DNA of 63,033 bases from Atopobium sp. oral taxon 810 str. F0209 (GTDB lineage: Bacteria > Actinomycetota > Coriobacteriia > Coriobacteriales > Atopobiaceae), in contig NZ_KE952949.1 in the NCBI RefSeq assembly GCF_000466405.1, forward strand, positions 14,455 through 77,487, written 5' to 3'. Numbering within the stretch: the first letter of the stretch is position 1; each line of letters opens with the position of its first letter. Below, in pieces: positions 9,021 to 16,691 of this stretch. Below the pieces are notes generated by a model that saw nothing but the letters and a program-made list of their open reading frames with translations, was not told where the DNA came from and did no database searches. Both the position numbers and the translations under genes were made by a program.

Positions 9021-10013
9021 ATGTCATTTGTTCGTACATTATTCGAGGATATAGCTCCTGAGCAAATGGGATTTACATATTCTCATGAGCACATCGTATG
9101 TATTCCTGCTCACTGGCAAGAGCGTTCTGCTTATGACCTTTTACTAGATTGCCCTGAAAAATCTTGTGAAGATGTTCAAGATTTTGTCAATTTAGGTGGT
9201 AAGACTATTGTTGATGCGACAGCTATCGACTACGGCAGATGTATTGAAGATGTTGCTGAAATTAGTCGCAAAACTGGTGTTCAAATTATTGGAACGGGCG
9301 GTTTCAATAAAGGATTTCTTTGGGATGCACAGCTTTCTCCTCGTTTAAGAAATATCCTCGGTAGCTACGAGACATATGCAGAATGGATTGAAGATAGAAG
9401 CATTAATGAACTTGCTGACTATGTCATTCATGAAGTGGAAGAGGGAATTGAAGATTCTTCTTATAGGGCTGGACAAGTAAAATTTGGTACTGGATATAAC
9501 AGCATCTCTCCATTGGAAGAAAAAACGATACGTGCTGTTGCTCGCGCACATTTAGAAACAAAAGCTCCTATTCATGCGCATACAGAAAATGGAACAATGG
9601 CTTTGGAACAGATAGAGATCCTTAGGAGTGAAGGTATTTCTCCTGAGTTCGTAAGCTTTGGGCATATGGATAGGAATCTTGATCCTTATTACCATAAACA
9701 AATTGCGATGACTGGTGCTTTTGTGTCTTTTGATGGTATTAATAAGATTAAATATGGTCCTGAAAGTGCGCGAATTGCTGAAATTCTTTATTTAGTTAAA
9801 GAAGGCTTTGAAGACCAAATCCTGATAAGCGGAGATACTGCACGTCGATCCTATTACAAACACTATGATTTTGGGCCTGGTTTAAGTTATATCAAAGAAA
9901 AATGGGTCCCTCGTTTTATTGATGAAGCTTACTTCGCCGGCTTTGATGGCAATGCGCTGATTCAAAAATTCTTTGTTTCAAATCCTATGCGTTGCTTTGC
10001 TTTTAAGGATTAG
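9021..10013 (+). CDS. Phosphotriesterase-family metal hydrolase, probable sugar-phosphate lactonase
   Basis: A 330-residue binuclear-metal TIM-barrel hydrolase of COG1735. All expected metal ligands are visible: His22 and His24 (SHEH), the bridging Lys154 (GQVKFGTG), His187 (HAHTENG), His215 (FGHMD) and Asp272 (SGDTAR). Mycoplasma homologues beside ascorbate-type PTS genes are known to hydrolyse pentono-1,4-lactone 5-phosphates, which fits this position directly after a UlaA-type IIC. I infer that it opens a phosphorylated lactone made by the PTS. The start at ATG 9021 has a TGAGGTGAT box. Confidence 0.88.
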   Translation: MSFVRTLFEDIAPEQMGFTYSHEHIVCIPAHWQERSAYDLLLDCPEKSCEDVQDFVNLGGKTIVDATAIDYGRCIEDVAEISRKTGVQIIGTGGFNKGFLWDAQLSPRLRNILGSYETYAEWIEDRSINELADYVIHEVEEGIEDSSYRAGQVKFGTGYNSISPLEEKTIRAVARAHLETKAPIHAHTENGTMALEQIEILRSEGISPEFVSFGHMDRNLDPYYHKQIAMTGAFVSFDGINKIKYGPESARIAEILYLVKEGFEDQILISGDTARRSYYKHYDFGPGLSYIKEKWVPRFIDEAYFAGFDGNALIQKFFVSNPMRCFAFKD

Positions 10014-10022
10014 TGAGAAATA

Positions 10023-10760
10023 ATGAACTATGCGAGTCTGACAACACAAACAATTGGCCTTGAATTACATGCAGATACCCCCATTATTTTCCCTTTTGGG
10101 GCGATTGAAGCTCATGGACCACATTTACCTCTCGATACGGATATTAGGCTGGCAAATGCTTATAGCCAATTACTTGCAGAAAGAATAGGTGGTCTTGTTC
10201 TTCCTACCATGCCATTTGGTCAAGTATTTAGTCTTCGGGACTTTCCTGGAAGCATTTCCGTTTCGAACGATACCCTTTCACGACTAATTGTTAGCGTAGG
10301 AGAATCACTATTTAATAATGGCTCGCGTTTGCTAATTTTATTTAGCTCTCATCTTGGGAATATGACAGCACTAAAAGATGGGGCACGTGCCTTGTATGAT
10401 CTTCATAAAGATATGAGGGTTGTGCACATGTTTTATCCAGACTTGCAAATACTTGCAAATGAAGTGCGTCAAGGTCCTTCAGCGCATCATACATATATTC
10501 ATGCATGCGAAATAGAGACATCATTAATGTTGTATCTTGATCCAGATGCTGTCGATATGACACTTGCAATTAATGATGAGCCTGTTTTACCAATTGATGC
10601 AGACTATACGCCGACACCGTGGAGTACTTTCTCTCAAACAGCAGTATTGGGTGATGCAAAGTTTGCTACTAAAGAAAAAGGTGAATGGTTGGTAAACCAT
10701 ACCTTAGAGAAAGCAGTTCAAATTATTCAATTCGAACAGGTTATTATAAATGGGAAGTGA
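10023..10760 (+). CDS. Creatininase-family amidohydrolase
   Basis: A 245-residue member of the creatininase/formamide hydrolase fold. The metal-binding N-terminus is intact (Glu29, His31, His34, Asp38/Asp40 in IEAHGPHLPLDTD), and HACEIETSLML gives the later Glu. The usual NGHGGN motif reads SSHLGN, so one loop is altered. Relatives cleave cyclic amides or formamides, such as creatinine and formylamino-pyrimidine intermediates. Its place between a lactonase and a SIS protein suggests it opens an amide or lactam in the same pathway. It starts nine bases after the previous stop. Confidence 0.85.
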   Translation: MNYASLTTQTIGLELHADTPIIFPFGAIEAHGPHLPLDTDIRLANAYSQLLAERIGGLVLPTMPFGQVFSLRDFPGSISVSNDTLSRLIVSVGESLFNNGSRLLILFSSHLGNMTALKDGARALYDLHKDMRVVHMFYPDLQILANEVRQGPSAHHTYIHACEIETSLMLYLDPDAVDMTLAINDEPVLPIDADYTPTPWSTFSQTAVLGDAKFATKEKGEWLVNHTLEKAVQIIQFEQVIINGK

Positions 10761-10765
10761 AGATA

Positions 10766-11500
10766 ATGCTTCACGAACAATATTTCGACAAAGTTATCAG
10801 CATTTTAAATCAAATTTGTGATTCTAATGGTGCGTCATTCTCTAGCGCTGCGTCGGCAATAGCGCAGTCAATACGTTGCGGAGGACTTGTCTATATATTT
10901 GGCTGTGGACATTCTCATATTCTTGCAGAGGAGGCGTTTTTTAGAGCTGGTGGGTTGGCTAATATTTCGCCGATTTTGGTAGAATCGCTTATGCTTCATG
11001 AAGGTGCCGTACGATCTTCTCATCTAGAAAAGCGTATTGGCTATGCAAATTCCTTTATTAACGACGTTAATATTACCTCACAGGATACTTTAATTGTAGT
11101 TTCCACCTCTGGTAGAAATCCTGTCCCCATAGATGTTGCCCTTAGAGGAAAAAAAGTTGGATCAACTGTAATAGGCATCACCTCTTCAAAGTATTTTTCT
11201 ATTAAATCTAGGCATCCTTCTGGCAAATTGTTAAATCAAGTTGTAGATGTTTTCATAGATAATTTTATAGAAAGAGGAGATACCACTTTAGAAATTGAAG
11301 CACAAAATTTGCGATTTGCACCAGCTTCTACTATTGCAGGGTGTTTCATTTTAAATTCAGTATTTGCGGATGCCATTGAGCTTTTAGCAGGACAAGATAT
11401 TGAGGTTCCCATATTTTTAAGTGGTAACATAGATAATACCGAGGCAAATAATATGAGACTCATTGAACGTTACTCTAAGCAAATTCCATTACTGAGTTGA
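10766..11500 (+). CDS. SIS domain sugar isomerase-like protein (UPF0309 type)
   Basis: A 244-residue protein with one SIS domain. GGLVYIFGCGHSHILAEEAF is the phosphosugar-binding loop, and TLIVVSTSGRNPVPIDVAL is the second SIS motif. SIS proteins isomerise or bind phosphorylated aldoses and ketoses. I take ATG 10766 behind GGAAG as the start; the frame is open further upstream, but that stretch overlaps the creatininase gene. It is the last gene before an attenuator-like hairpin. Confidence 0.87.
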   Translation: MLHEQYFDKVISILNQICDSNGASFSSAASAIAQSIRCGGLVYIFGCGHSHILAEEAFFRAGGLANISPILVESLMLHEGAVRSSHLEKRIGYANSFINDVNITSQDTLIVVSTSGRNPVPIDVALRGKKVGSTVIGITSSKYFSIKSRHPSGKLLNQVVDVFIDNFIERGDTTLEIEAQNLRFAPASTIAGCFILNSVFADAIELLAGQDIEVPIFLSGNIDNTEANNMRLIERYSKQIPLLS

Positions 11501-11560
11501 GTATGGGTTTATAAGGTTTAAGTCCATACCGTCATGGTTGTTTTGAGGTATGGACTTTTT
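11501..11560 (+). terminator. Terminator with a competing upstream hairpin (attenuator-like)
   Basis: Arms 11520-11530 (AAGTCCATACC) and 11547-11557 (GGTATGGACTT) form an 11-bp stem with a 16-base loop followed by TTTTT, a standard intrinsic terminator. The segment GTATGG at 11501-11506 can instead pair with CCATAC at 11524-11529 and would break the terminator. This three-part arrangement could regulate read-through into the aldolase gene. The terminator call is firm and the switch is inferred. Confidence 0.7.
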
Positions 11561-11617
11561 CACTGTGATCTAATTATTTATTTAAATATATAAATTTAAT
11601 TACTAAAAGAGGATAAA

Positions 11618-12286
11618 ATGTTTGAAATTTTTTATGAAAAACTTCAAACTCTTGGAGTGATACCAACAGTCATTCTCAATGATATTAATGATACGCTACC
11701 GTTAGCCGACGCATTGATTCATGCAGGAATGCCGTCTGCGGAAATTACTTTTAGGACATCTATTGCGGCGGATGTTATCAGTAATATGATAAAAAATTTT
11801 CCTAATATGGAGGTGGGAGCTGGAACAATTTTGAATATTGGCCAAGCTAAACAAGCTATTGATGCTGGAGCCAAATATATAGTAAGTCCTGGTTACAACT
11901 CGGGGATCATTGCGTATTGTACCAGTCACAACATACCCATTATACCAGGTGCACTTACTGCTAGTGAGATTATGAATGCTGAAGATATGGGTATTTTCGT
12001 TACCAAATTCTTCCCAGCAAAGCAGTTTGGAGGGTTATCAACAATCCAGTCTCTTCGTGGACCTTTTTCATTGCATCGATTTTTGCCAACAGGAGGAATT
12101 AATTTAAATAATTTAGCCGAGTATCTTTCAGATGAAGCTGTGATTGCTTGTGGCGGTACATGGATGGTTAAACCTAGCGCTTTTTGTGACGGCGATTTTT
12201 CAGAAGTATATGAATTAGCTTCAAAAACAATGAAGGTTGTCCGCAGCACAATAAATGTTCCACAGGGGCAATCCCAGCCTATTTAG
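11618..12286 (+). CDS. eda: KHG/KDPG aldolase
   Basis: A 222-residue class I aldolase that cleaves 2-keto-3-deoxy-6-phosphogluconate (or the 4-hydroxy analogue) to pyruvate and a C3 or C2 aldehyde. The Schiff-base lysine is Lys130 (VTKFFPA) and the catalytic Glu is Glu42 (AEITFRT). FLPTGGINLNN is the phosphate-binding end. It follows the PTS-lactonase-amidohydrolase-SIS genes past a terminator and shares their AT-rich composition, so it probably finishes the same pathway. No dehydratase or kinase gene is present nearby. AGAGGAT precedes ATG 11618. Confidence 0.92.
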   Translation: MFEIFYEKLQTLGVIPTVILNDINDTLPLADALIHAGMPSAEITFRTSIAADVISNMIKNFPNMEVGAGTILNIGQAKQAIDAGAKYIVSPGYNSGIIAYCTSHNIPIIPGALTASEIMNAEDMGIFVTKFFPAKQFGGLSTIQSLRGPFSLHRFLPTGGINLNNLAEYLSDEAVIACGGTWMVKPSAFCDGDFSEVYELASKTMKVVRSTINVPQGQSQPI

Positions 12287-12372
12287 CGGAAAGGAAACGA
12301 TCTTTACTACCGGAGAGAAAAGTTTTGGTTTGAGACATATCTTGCGAGAGTATAACTTGGTGTTATGTTTAA

Positions 12373-12816
12373 ACTAAATATGGATTGTCGCTTATTCGTT
12401 TTAACCCAGAGGCTGCAGTGAGCTCTGCTTCGGTAAAAGAAGTTAAGGATGCGGGTTATGCAAGTGACCAGCATGTCGATGAGCTGACCATCGTAGGTTT
12501 TTCTAGTTCGGATGACGGTTATGACGTGAGTACTGCGCGCTTCAAAATCCAAAACAACACGGATGCACTAGTGACATTTAAGTCTATTGATGTATATGAG
12601 CTGGATGCTGATGGGAATATCGTCACGTATGATCAGTCTTGGAATGCAGAAAATGACCCTGAGATAGCGCCTGGGCAGAGCTGTACGGTTAAAGTCCCGT
12701 ACACCACAAGCGACAAAATTACCTCGTTTGAAAGCAAGAAATACAGCTTTAAGGATGCTGAGGGCAAGCTGGTGACGGGCGTCTTCTCAAAGACCTTTAC
12801 GGCAAAAGTGGAGTAG
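12373..12816 (+). pseudogene. 5'-truncated fragment of a secreted/surface protein
   Basis: An open frame of about 148 codons that begins right after a stop at 12370 and has no ATG, no ribosome binding site and no signal peptide; TTG 12385 is the first possible start. The product (VDELTIVGFSSSDDGYDVST, later NNTDALVTFKSIDVYELDADG) looks like an extracellular beta-sandwich of the FxLYD type, often found in lipoproteins behind a secretion signal. The missing 5' part, directly at the edge of the AT-rich island, suggests deletion by recombination. It could still be expressed as a small cytoplasmic protein, but nothing supports this. Confidence 0.55.
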
Positions 12817-12821
12817 GAAAA

Positions 12822-12855
12822 GGGCTTCAGATGCGCTCTGAAGCCCCTGCTTTTT
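12822..12855 (+). terminator. Intrinsic terminator
   Basis: GGGCTTCAGA (12822-12831) pairs with TCTGAAGCCC (12837-12846) around a five-base loop, and a CTGCTTTTT run follows. It ends transcription of the truncated fragment. Confidence 0.9.
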
Positions 12856-12871
12856 ACGAATTACCAATCCA

Positions 12872-12924
12872 GTCCCGCGCGTTTTGCGCGCAGGACAAGA
12901 AAATTTTGCGCAGGACAAGAAAAT
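12872..12924. repeat. GC-rich hairpin and tandem 21-23 bp duplication between convergent units
   Basis: Two near-identical copies of a TTTTGCGC...AGGACAAGAAAAT sequence lie at 12882-12904 and 12904-12924. The first differs only by an extra GC. The stretch 12872-12896 can fold into a 10-bp hairpin (GTCCCGCGCG with CGCGCAGGAC). No T-run follows on the minus strand, so it is not a standard terminator for the cellobiose operon that ends at 12969. Confidence 0.55.
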
Positions 12925-12968
12925 CACCCGCTATTGAACTGTGAGTGGAAGCTCTTTGGAGATAGACT

Positions 12969-13268
12969 TTAGTCCAGAAGTGCTAGAGCCTCATCAAGAA
13001 CCTTGGTGGCTTTCATTTGACCGAAGTCTTGAGGCTTGATAACCATGACAGCAGCCTTATTACCATAGGAATTCTGGATGTCCTTAAGGGCAAAACGAAT
13101 TTGAGGGCCTAGGAGGATGATGTCTGCCCCCTCAGCGTTGTCATCGAGTGTGGACATGGGGACAGCATTAACGGTAGCATTCAGACCGCGCTTTTCTGCC
13201 TCCTCTTCGAGCTTGATTCTCATGATGCCTGTGCTCATACCAGCGTTGCAGACAAGCAGGATTTTCAT
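12969..13268 (-). CDS. celA: PTS cellobiose/lactose-family subunit IIB
   Basis: A 99-residue IIB protein with the phosphocysteine loop MKILLVCNAGMSTGIM (Cys7). It takes phosphate from IIA and gives it to the disaccharide during import. ATG 13268 sits behind AAGGAGAT; an upstream in-frame GTG/ATG 12 codons earlier lacks such a site. It is the last gene of the IIA-glucosidase-IIC-IIB operon. Confidence 0.93.
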   Translation of the reverse strand: MKILLVCNAGMSTGIMRIKLEEEAEKRGLNATVNAVPMSTLDDNAEGADIILLGPQIRFALKDIQNSYGNKAAVMVIKPQDFGQMKATKVLDEALALLD

Positions 13269-13360
13269 GGTATATCTCCTTGGTGCGCAAATCTTTTTGC
13301 GCAAACGTAAAAAGCTGGGGGATGATTCAGCTTACCTGACCATCCCCCTTATTTATACCC

Positions 13361-14674
13361 TTACTCAGCAAGCGAAGGGTCGGCTTCTTCCTCAAGTTTC
13401 TTCTTCTCATAAGCCTTAAAGAAGGGGAAATAGAGCAGACCGTCAAGGGCGATCAGGGCAATCATAAAGAAGAGAGCCTTGATGTCCATGGTGGCAAGGA
13501 AGGCGCCGATGGGTGCAGGAAGATTCCAACCTGGATAAGCAACGCAATGTGAAATCAAACCGAAAGTCATGGCTAAGTATGTTACCAAGGCATTGATAGG
13601 CATCACGCAGACAAAGGGGATGAGCATTGTGGGATTGTACATCAGGGGTAGACCAAAGATGATTGGTTCGTTGATGTTAAAGAAGGCAGGGATGATGGCA
13701 AGCTCTCCCACAGTTTTAATCTGCTTGGATTTAGAGAAGAAGCAAAGAATGGCAAGAGCGAGAGTGGCGCCAGAGCCGCCGATTGTTAGGAAAATCCACC
13801 AGAAGGACTCATCCACGATAAAAGGTAGAGCGTACTGCGAGGTACCAGAGGCGAAGGCAGCCATGTTGGCTCCAAGGTTGGCATAGAGGATGACATCCAG
13901 TGGGCTGGTGATGACAGAGTCATGAATGCCAAACCACCATAGGAGTGCAACAACGAAAGCTAAGACGATGATGCCTACAGGACTAGAGGCTAGAGCTACC
14001 AGAGGACTCATAACCAGAGTCATGAGGGCAGGTAGTGGGGAGCCAGTGAGAGCACGCAGCGCATAGGAGATTATGGAGTTGATTACTAGAACAATGCCCA
14101 CAGGAATCAGACCAGCAAAAGAGTCGGATAGCGCGGGGGGAACGCCAGCTCCAGCCAACTCAATGTGACCAACTTTGCGCTGCTCAAGGTTGCGATAGAA
14201 CTCAACAGTGAAGAAAGAGGAGATAATGGCGGCAAATAGACCCGTGGAGCCGAAGTAGGTGGTATCGATGGTCCAGTCTCCTGGATTGGCGGAGTAAATC
14301 AAGAAGGACGCACCTGAGAGGGCAGCAGGCAAAAGGGTTTCATAGCCGTAGGACTTGCCCAGGTAGTAGCCGATTCCAATCGAAACCCAAAGGGCTAGGC
14401 AGCCGACGGTTAGGTTATGTACGCCACTTCCCAGGAAGGGATCAAGTGCGCCAGCTACAGCAGTCCAGCCCTCCATGAAGGTGCGCATTAGACCAGGATC
14501 CATGGTGGTGGGATCAGTGGTGGGCGAGACGATGATGAGCGCGAAGCATCCAATTGTAATGAAGGGAATTAGGGTGAGAAACGCGTTTTGAATTGCCTGG
14601 ATATAGCGGTTGCGGCTCATCTTGTTGGCAACCGGGGCGAGGTGTGTCTCAACCCATTCAGTGAACTTCTCCAT
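13361..14674 (-). CDS. celB: PTS cellobiose/beta-glucoside permease subunit IIC
   Basis: A 437-residue polytopic membrane protein of the lactose/cellobiose IIC family. Runs such as ALIPFITIGCFALIIVSP-like N-terminal segments, NEPIIFGLPLMYNPTMLIPF and several glycine-rich helices are family features (about ten membrane segments). It imports beta-glucosides coupled to phosphorylation. ATG 14674 follows AAGGAAGG. It starts just after the glucosidase stop at 14677, so the genes are translationally close. Confidence 0.93.
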   Translation of the reverse strand: MEKFTEWVETHLAPVANKMSRNRYIQAIQNAFLTLIPFITIGCFALIIVSPTTDPTTMDPGLMRTFMEGWTAVAGALDPFLGSGVHNLTVGCLALWVSIGIGYYLGKSYGYETLLPAALSGASFLIYSANPGDWTIDTTYFGSTGLFAAIISSFFTVEFYRNLEQRKVGHIELAGAGVPPALSDSFAGLIPVGIVLVINSIISYALRALTGSPLPALMTLVMSPLVALASSPVGIIVLAFVVALLWWFGIHDSVITSPLDVILYANLGANMAAFASGTSQYALPFIVDESFWWIFLTIGGSGATLALAILCFFSKSKQIKTVGELAIIPAFFNINEPIIFGLPLMYNPTMLIPFVCVMPINALVTYLAMTFGLISHCVAYPGWNLPAPIGAFLATMDIKALFFMIALIALDGLLYFPFFKAYEKKKLEEEADPSLAE

Positions 14675-14676
14675 GC

Positions 14677-16077
14677 TTACCTTCCTTCCTTTTGGTTCCA
14701 AGCTGCGATTGTGTCCTTGTACCAGTAGTAGCTATCCTTTGGGATACGGCGGCAGTTATCGTTGTAATCTACGTAGACCAAGCCATAGCGCTTTGCGTAG
14801 CCATTAATCCAACTGTAGAGATCCATGGTGGACCATACGAAGTAGCCGCGAACGTCGCAGCCTTCCTCCCGTGCTTTGAGCGTCCAGTTTACGAAGCCCT
14901 TAAGGAAATCAACGCGATAAGTGTCGTGTACCTGTCCATCAACCAGCTGGTCACGATAACCCACGCCATTCTCAGTGATCATGAACACAAGGTTTGGATA
15001 GCGATCATTGAGTTGATGCAGCAGGGTGTAGATTGATTTGGGATAGAGCTCCATTCCCCAAGCATTTTTCTGAGTAGTAGGATCCTCATCGACTGAGAAC
15101 CAGCCTGCAATATTGGTTTCGTTGCTAGAATCAGCGGTGCCAGTGTTGTTGGTTGAAAGCGAGGTCTGACTGGTAGTGCAAGGTTTGACCAGCATGCGGT
15201 CATAGGCATTGATACCTAGCATATCTACCTTGCCAGCAGCTAAAATTTCTTGATCGCCGGGGAGCAGGTAGTCCAAGATCTGACCTTCGGAGCGCAACTT
15301 GTCAATAAGCTCTGTCGGTAGCTGACCCAGCACTGCGACATCATTGACACTGCGGTTGTAGAAGAGGTCGGCTAGGCGTTTTGCTTCTTGGTAGTCGGGA
15401 GTATCGCTGTGTGCTTCAATAGCATAGGAGTCACTTACCAGTCCGATCATGCCTTGGTAAGCTCCTTCGCGGAAGGCTGTAACTGCCTTGGCGCTAGCAA
15501 GAAGCATGTGGTACATTGCTCGCCACCGACGAGAGAGATCCTTGATGTTGGGCGGGTAGTTACCGATGCCGTAGCAGCAGAGAGTGTCATAGTTGGGCTC
15601 GTTGACGGTAAACCAAGTGCGCACGCGGTCGCCAAAGGCGTTGAAACAGGCCTTGGCATAGGCACAAAATGCGTCCGAGGTTCGGCGATTCTCCCAGCCA
15701 CCTGCGACAAAGAGGGACTCAGGTAGGTCGTAGTGATAAAGAGTCACCACAGGCTCGATACCGCGGGCAAGACAGGCATCAATTACGGCGTTGTAGTGTG
15801 CGATGCCCTCTGGATTTACTACTCCAGTACCATTCGGGATAATCCTAGTCCAAGCAATTGAGAACCGGTAGGCATTCTGGCCACCTGCAGCCATCAGATT
15901 CAGATCTTCCTCAAAACGGTGATAGTGATCGGAAGCGGTATCGCCAGTTGCTGGATTGATGCTGTTCTTCTCACTGTGGCAGAAGACGTCCCAATTGGAC
16001 TGTCCCTTACCGTCTTCGTTCCAAGCACCCTCACATTGGTAGGCGGCGGTGGCACTACCCCAGAGGAAGGCACTCAT
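14677..16077 (-). CDS. 6-phospho-beta-glucosidase, glycoside hydrolase family 1
   Basis: A 466-residue GH1 enzyme that hydrolyses the phosphorylated disaccharide brought in by the adjacent PTS. Acid/base Glu160 (WFTVNEPN) and nucleophile Glu369 (MITENG) are present. The C-terminal WINGYAKRYGLVYVDYN carries the Lys/Tyr pair that contacts the 6-phosphate. ATG 16077 has GGAGGTGACATC before it and overlaps the stop of the IIA gene by a few bases. Confidence 0.94.
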   Translation of the reverse strand: MSAFLWGSATAAYQCEGAWNEDGKGQSNWDVFCHSEKNSINPATGDTASDHYHRFEEDLNLMAAGGQNAYRFSIAWTRIIPNGTGVVNPEGIAHYNAVIDACLARGIEPVVTLYHYDLPESLFVAGGWENRRTSDAFCAYAKACFNAFGDRVRTWFTVNEPNYDTLCCYGIGNYPPNIKDLSRRWRAMYHMLLASAKAVTAFREGAYQGMIGLVSDSYAIEAHSDTPDYQEAKRLADLFYNRSVNDVAVLGQLPTELIDKLRSEGQILDYLLPGDQEILAAGKVDMLGINAYDRMLVKPCTTSQTSLSTNNTGTADSSNETNIAGWFSVDEDPTTQKNAWGMELYPKSIYTLLHQLNDRYPNLVFMITENGVGYRDQLVDGQVHDTYRVDFLKGFVNWTLKAREEGCDVRGYFVWSTMDLYSWINGYAKRYGLVYVDYNDNCRRIPKDSYYWYKDTIAAWNQKEGR

Positions 16078-16430
16078 GATGTCACCTCCTCGCTTACAAC
16101 CTGCTTTTCTGCAGTTTGGATCTTCTCGCGGTAGAGCACGATAAATTCCTTTGCCACACACTCGAAGAGAATCGCAGACATCAGATGATCCTGACTGTGG
16201 GCGACGATAATTCCTACGGGTACATCTTTGCCCTGAGCCTCTTCGGTGAGCATCCTGGTTTGGGCATTGTGTGCCTTGTTGAGCGCCTTCTTGCCCTCCT
16301 CGACTAGTCGATCTGCCTCATCGAAGCTGCCTTCGCGGGCGCTGTTTACAGCTTGGTAAAAGTTGCTGAAGGCATCACCCGCATTAGCGATGATCTCCAA
16401 CGAGATTGCTTGCGCTTCATCCTGGGTCAT
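16074..16430 (-). CDS. celC: PTS lactose/cellobiose-family subunit IIA
   Basis: A 118-residue helical IIA phosphocarrier. IIVAHSQDHLMSAI contains the phosphorylated His and the conserved QDHLM of the family. ATG 16430 follows GGGAGGTG. It is the first gene of the minus-strand operon IIA, 6-phospho-beta-glucosidase, IIC, IIB, and its promoter faces that of the divergent regulator. Confidence 0.93.
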   Translation of the reverse strand: MTQDEAQAISLEIIANAGDAFSNFYQAVNSAREGSFDEADRLVEEGKKALNKAHNAQTRMLTEEAQGKDVPVGIIVAHSQDHLMSAILFECVAKEFIVLYREKIQTAEKQVVSEEVTS

Positions 16431-16691
16431 GGCACCTCCCTCGTCGGTATGCCGCTAACAGCGGCTGGTGGTATGCATGGCCGTGAATATAAGTTGTGTA
16501 TCTCAGAGTTTCCACTCGCGACTTGCGGGGTATCCCGCAGATGCTGATGACCGTATGGCAGCTCTGTGGACGACATAGCGTGTAAATTGCGCGACTATAT
16601 GTTTGTCCACAGATAGTTTTTGTACTGCTTGGCCTGTGAGAAACGGGGTATGGCAGATGCATCTAGGAAGCGGATGAGGTGGGGAGGCGAC
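16431..16691. promoter_or_regulatory. Divergent control region of the cellobiose operon
   Basis: A 261-bp region between divergent genes. It contains a 9-bp inverted repeat with a 33-base gap, TCTGTGGAC (16563-16571) and GTCCACAGA (16605-16613), centres 42 bp apart. It also holds a compact palindrome TGCGGG-GTAT-CCCGCA at about 16523-16538 and a GCCGCT-AAC-AGCGGC hairpin near 16452-16466 in the leader of the IIA gene. The widely spaced repeat is a good candidate for binding of the PRD regulator. Assignment is by position only. Confidence 0.45.
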
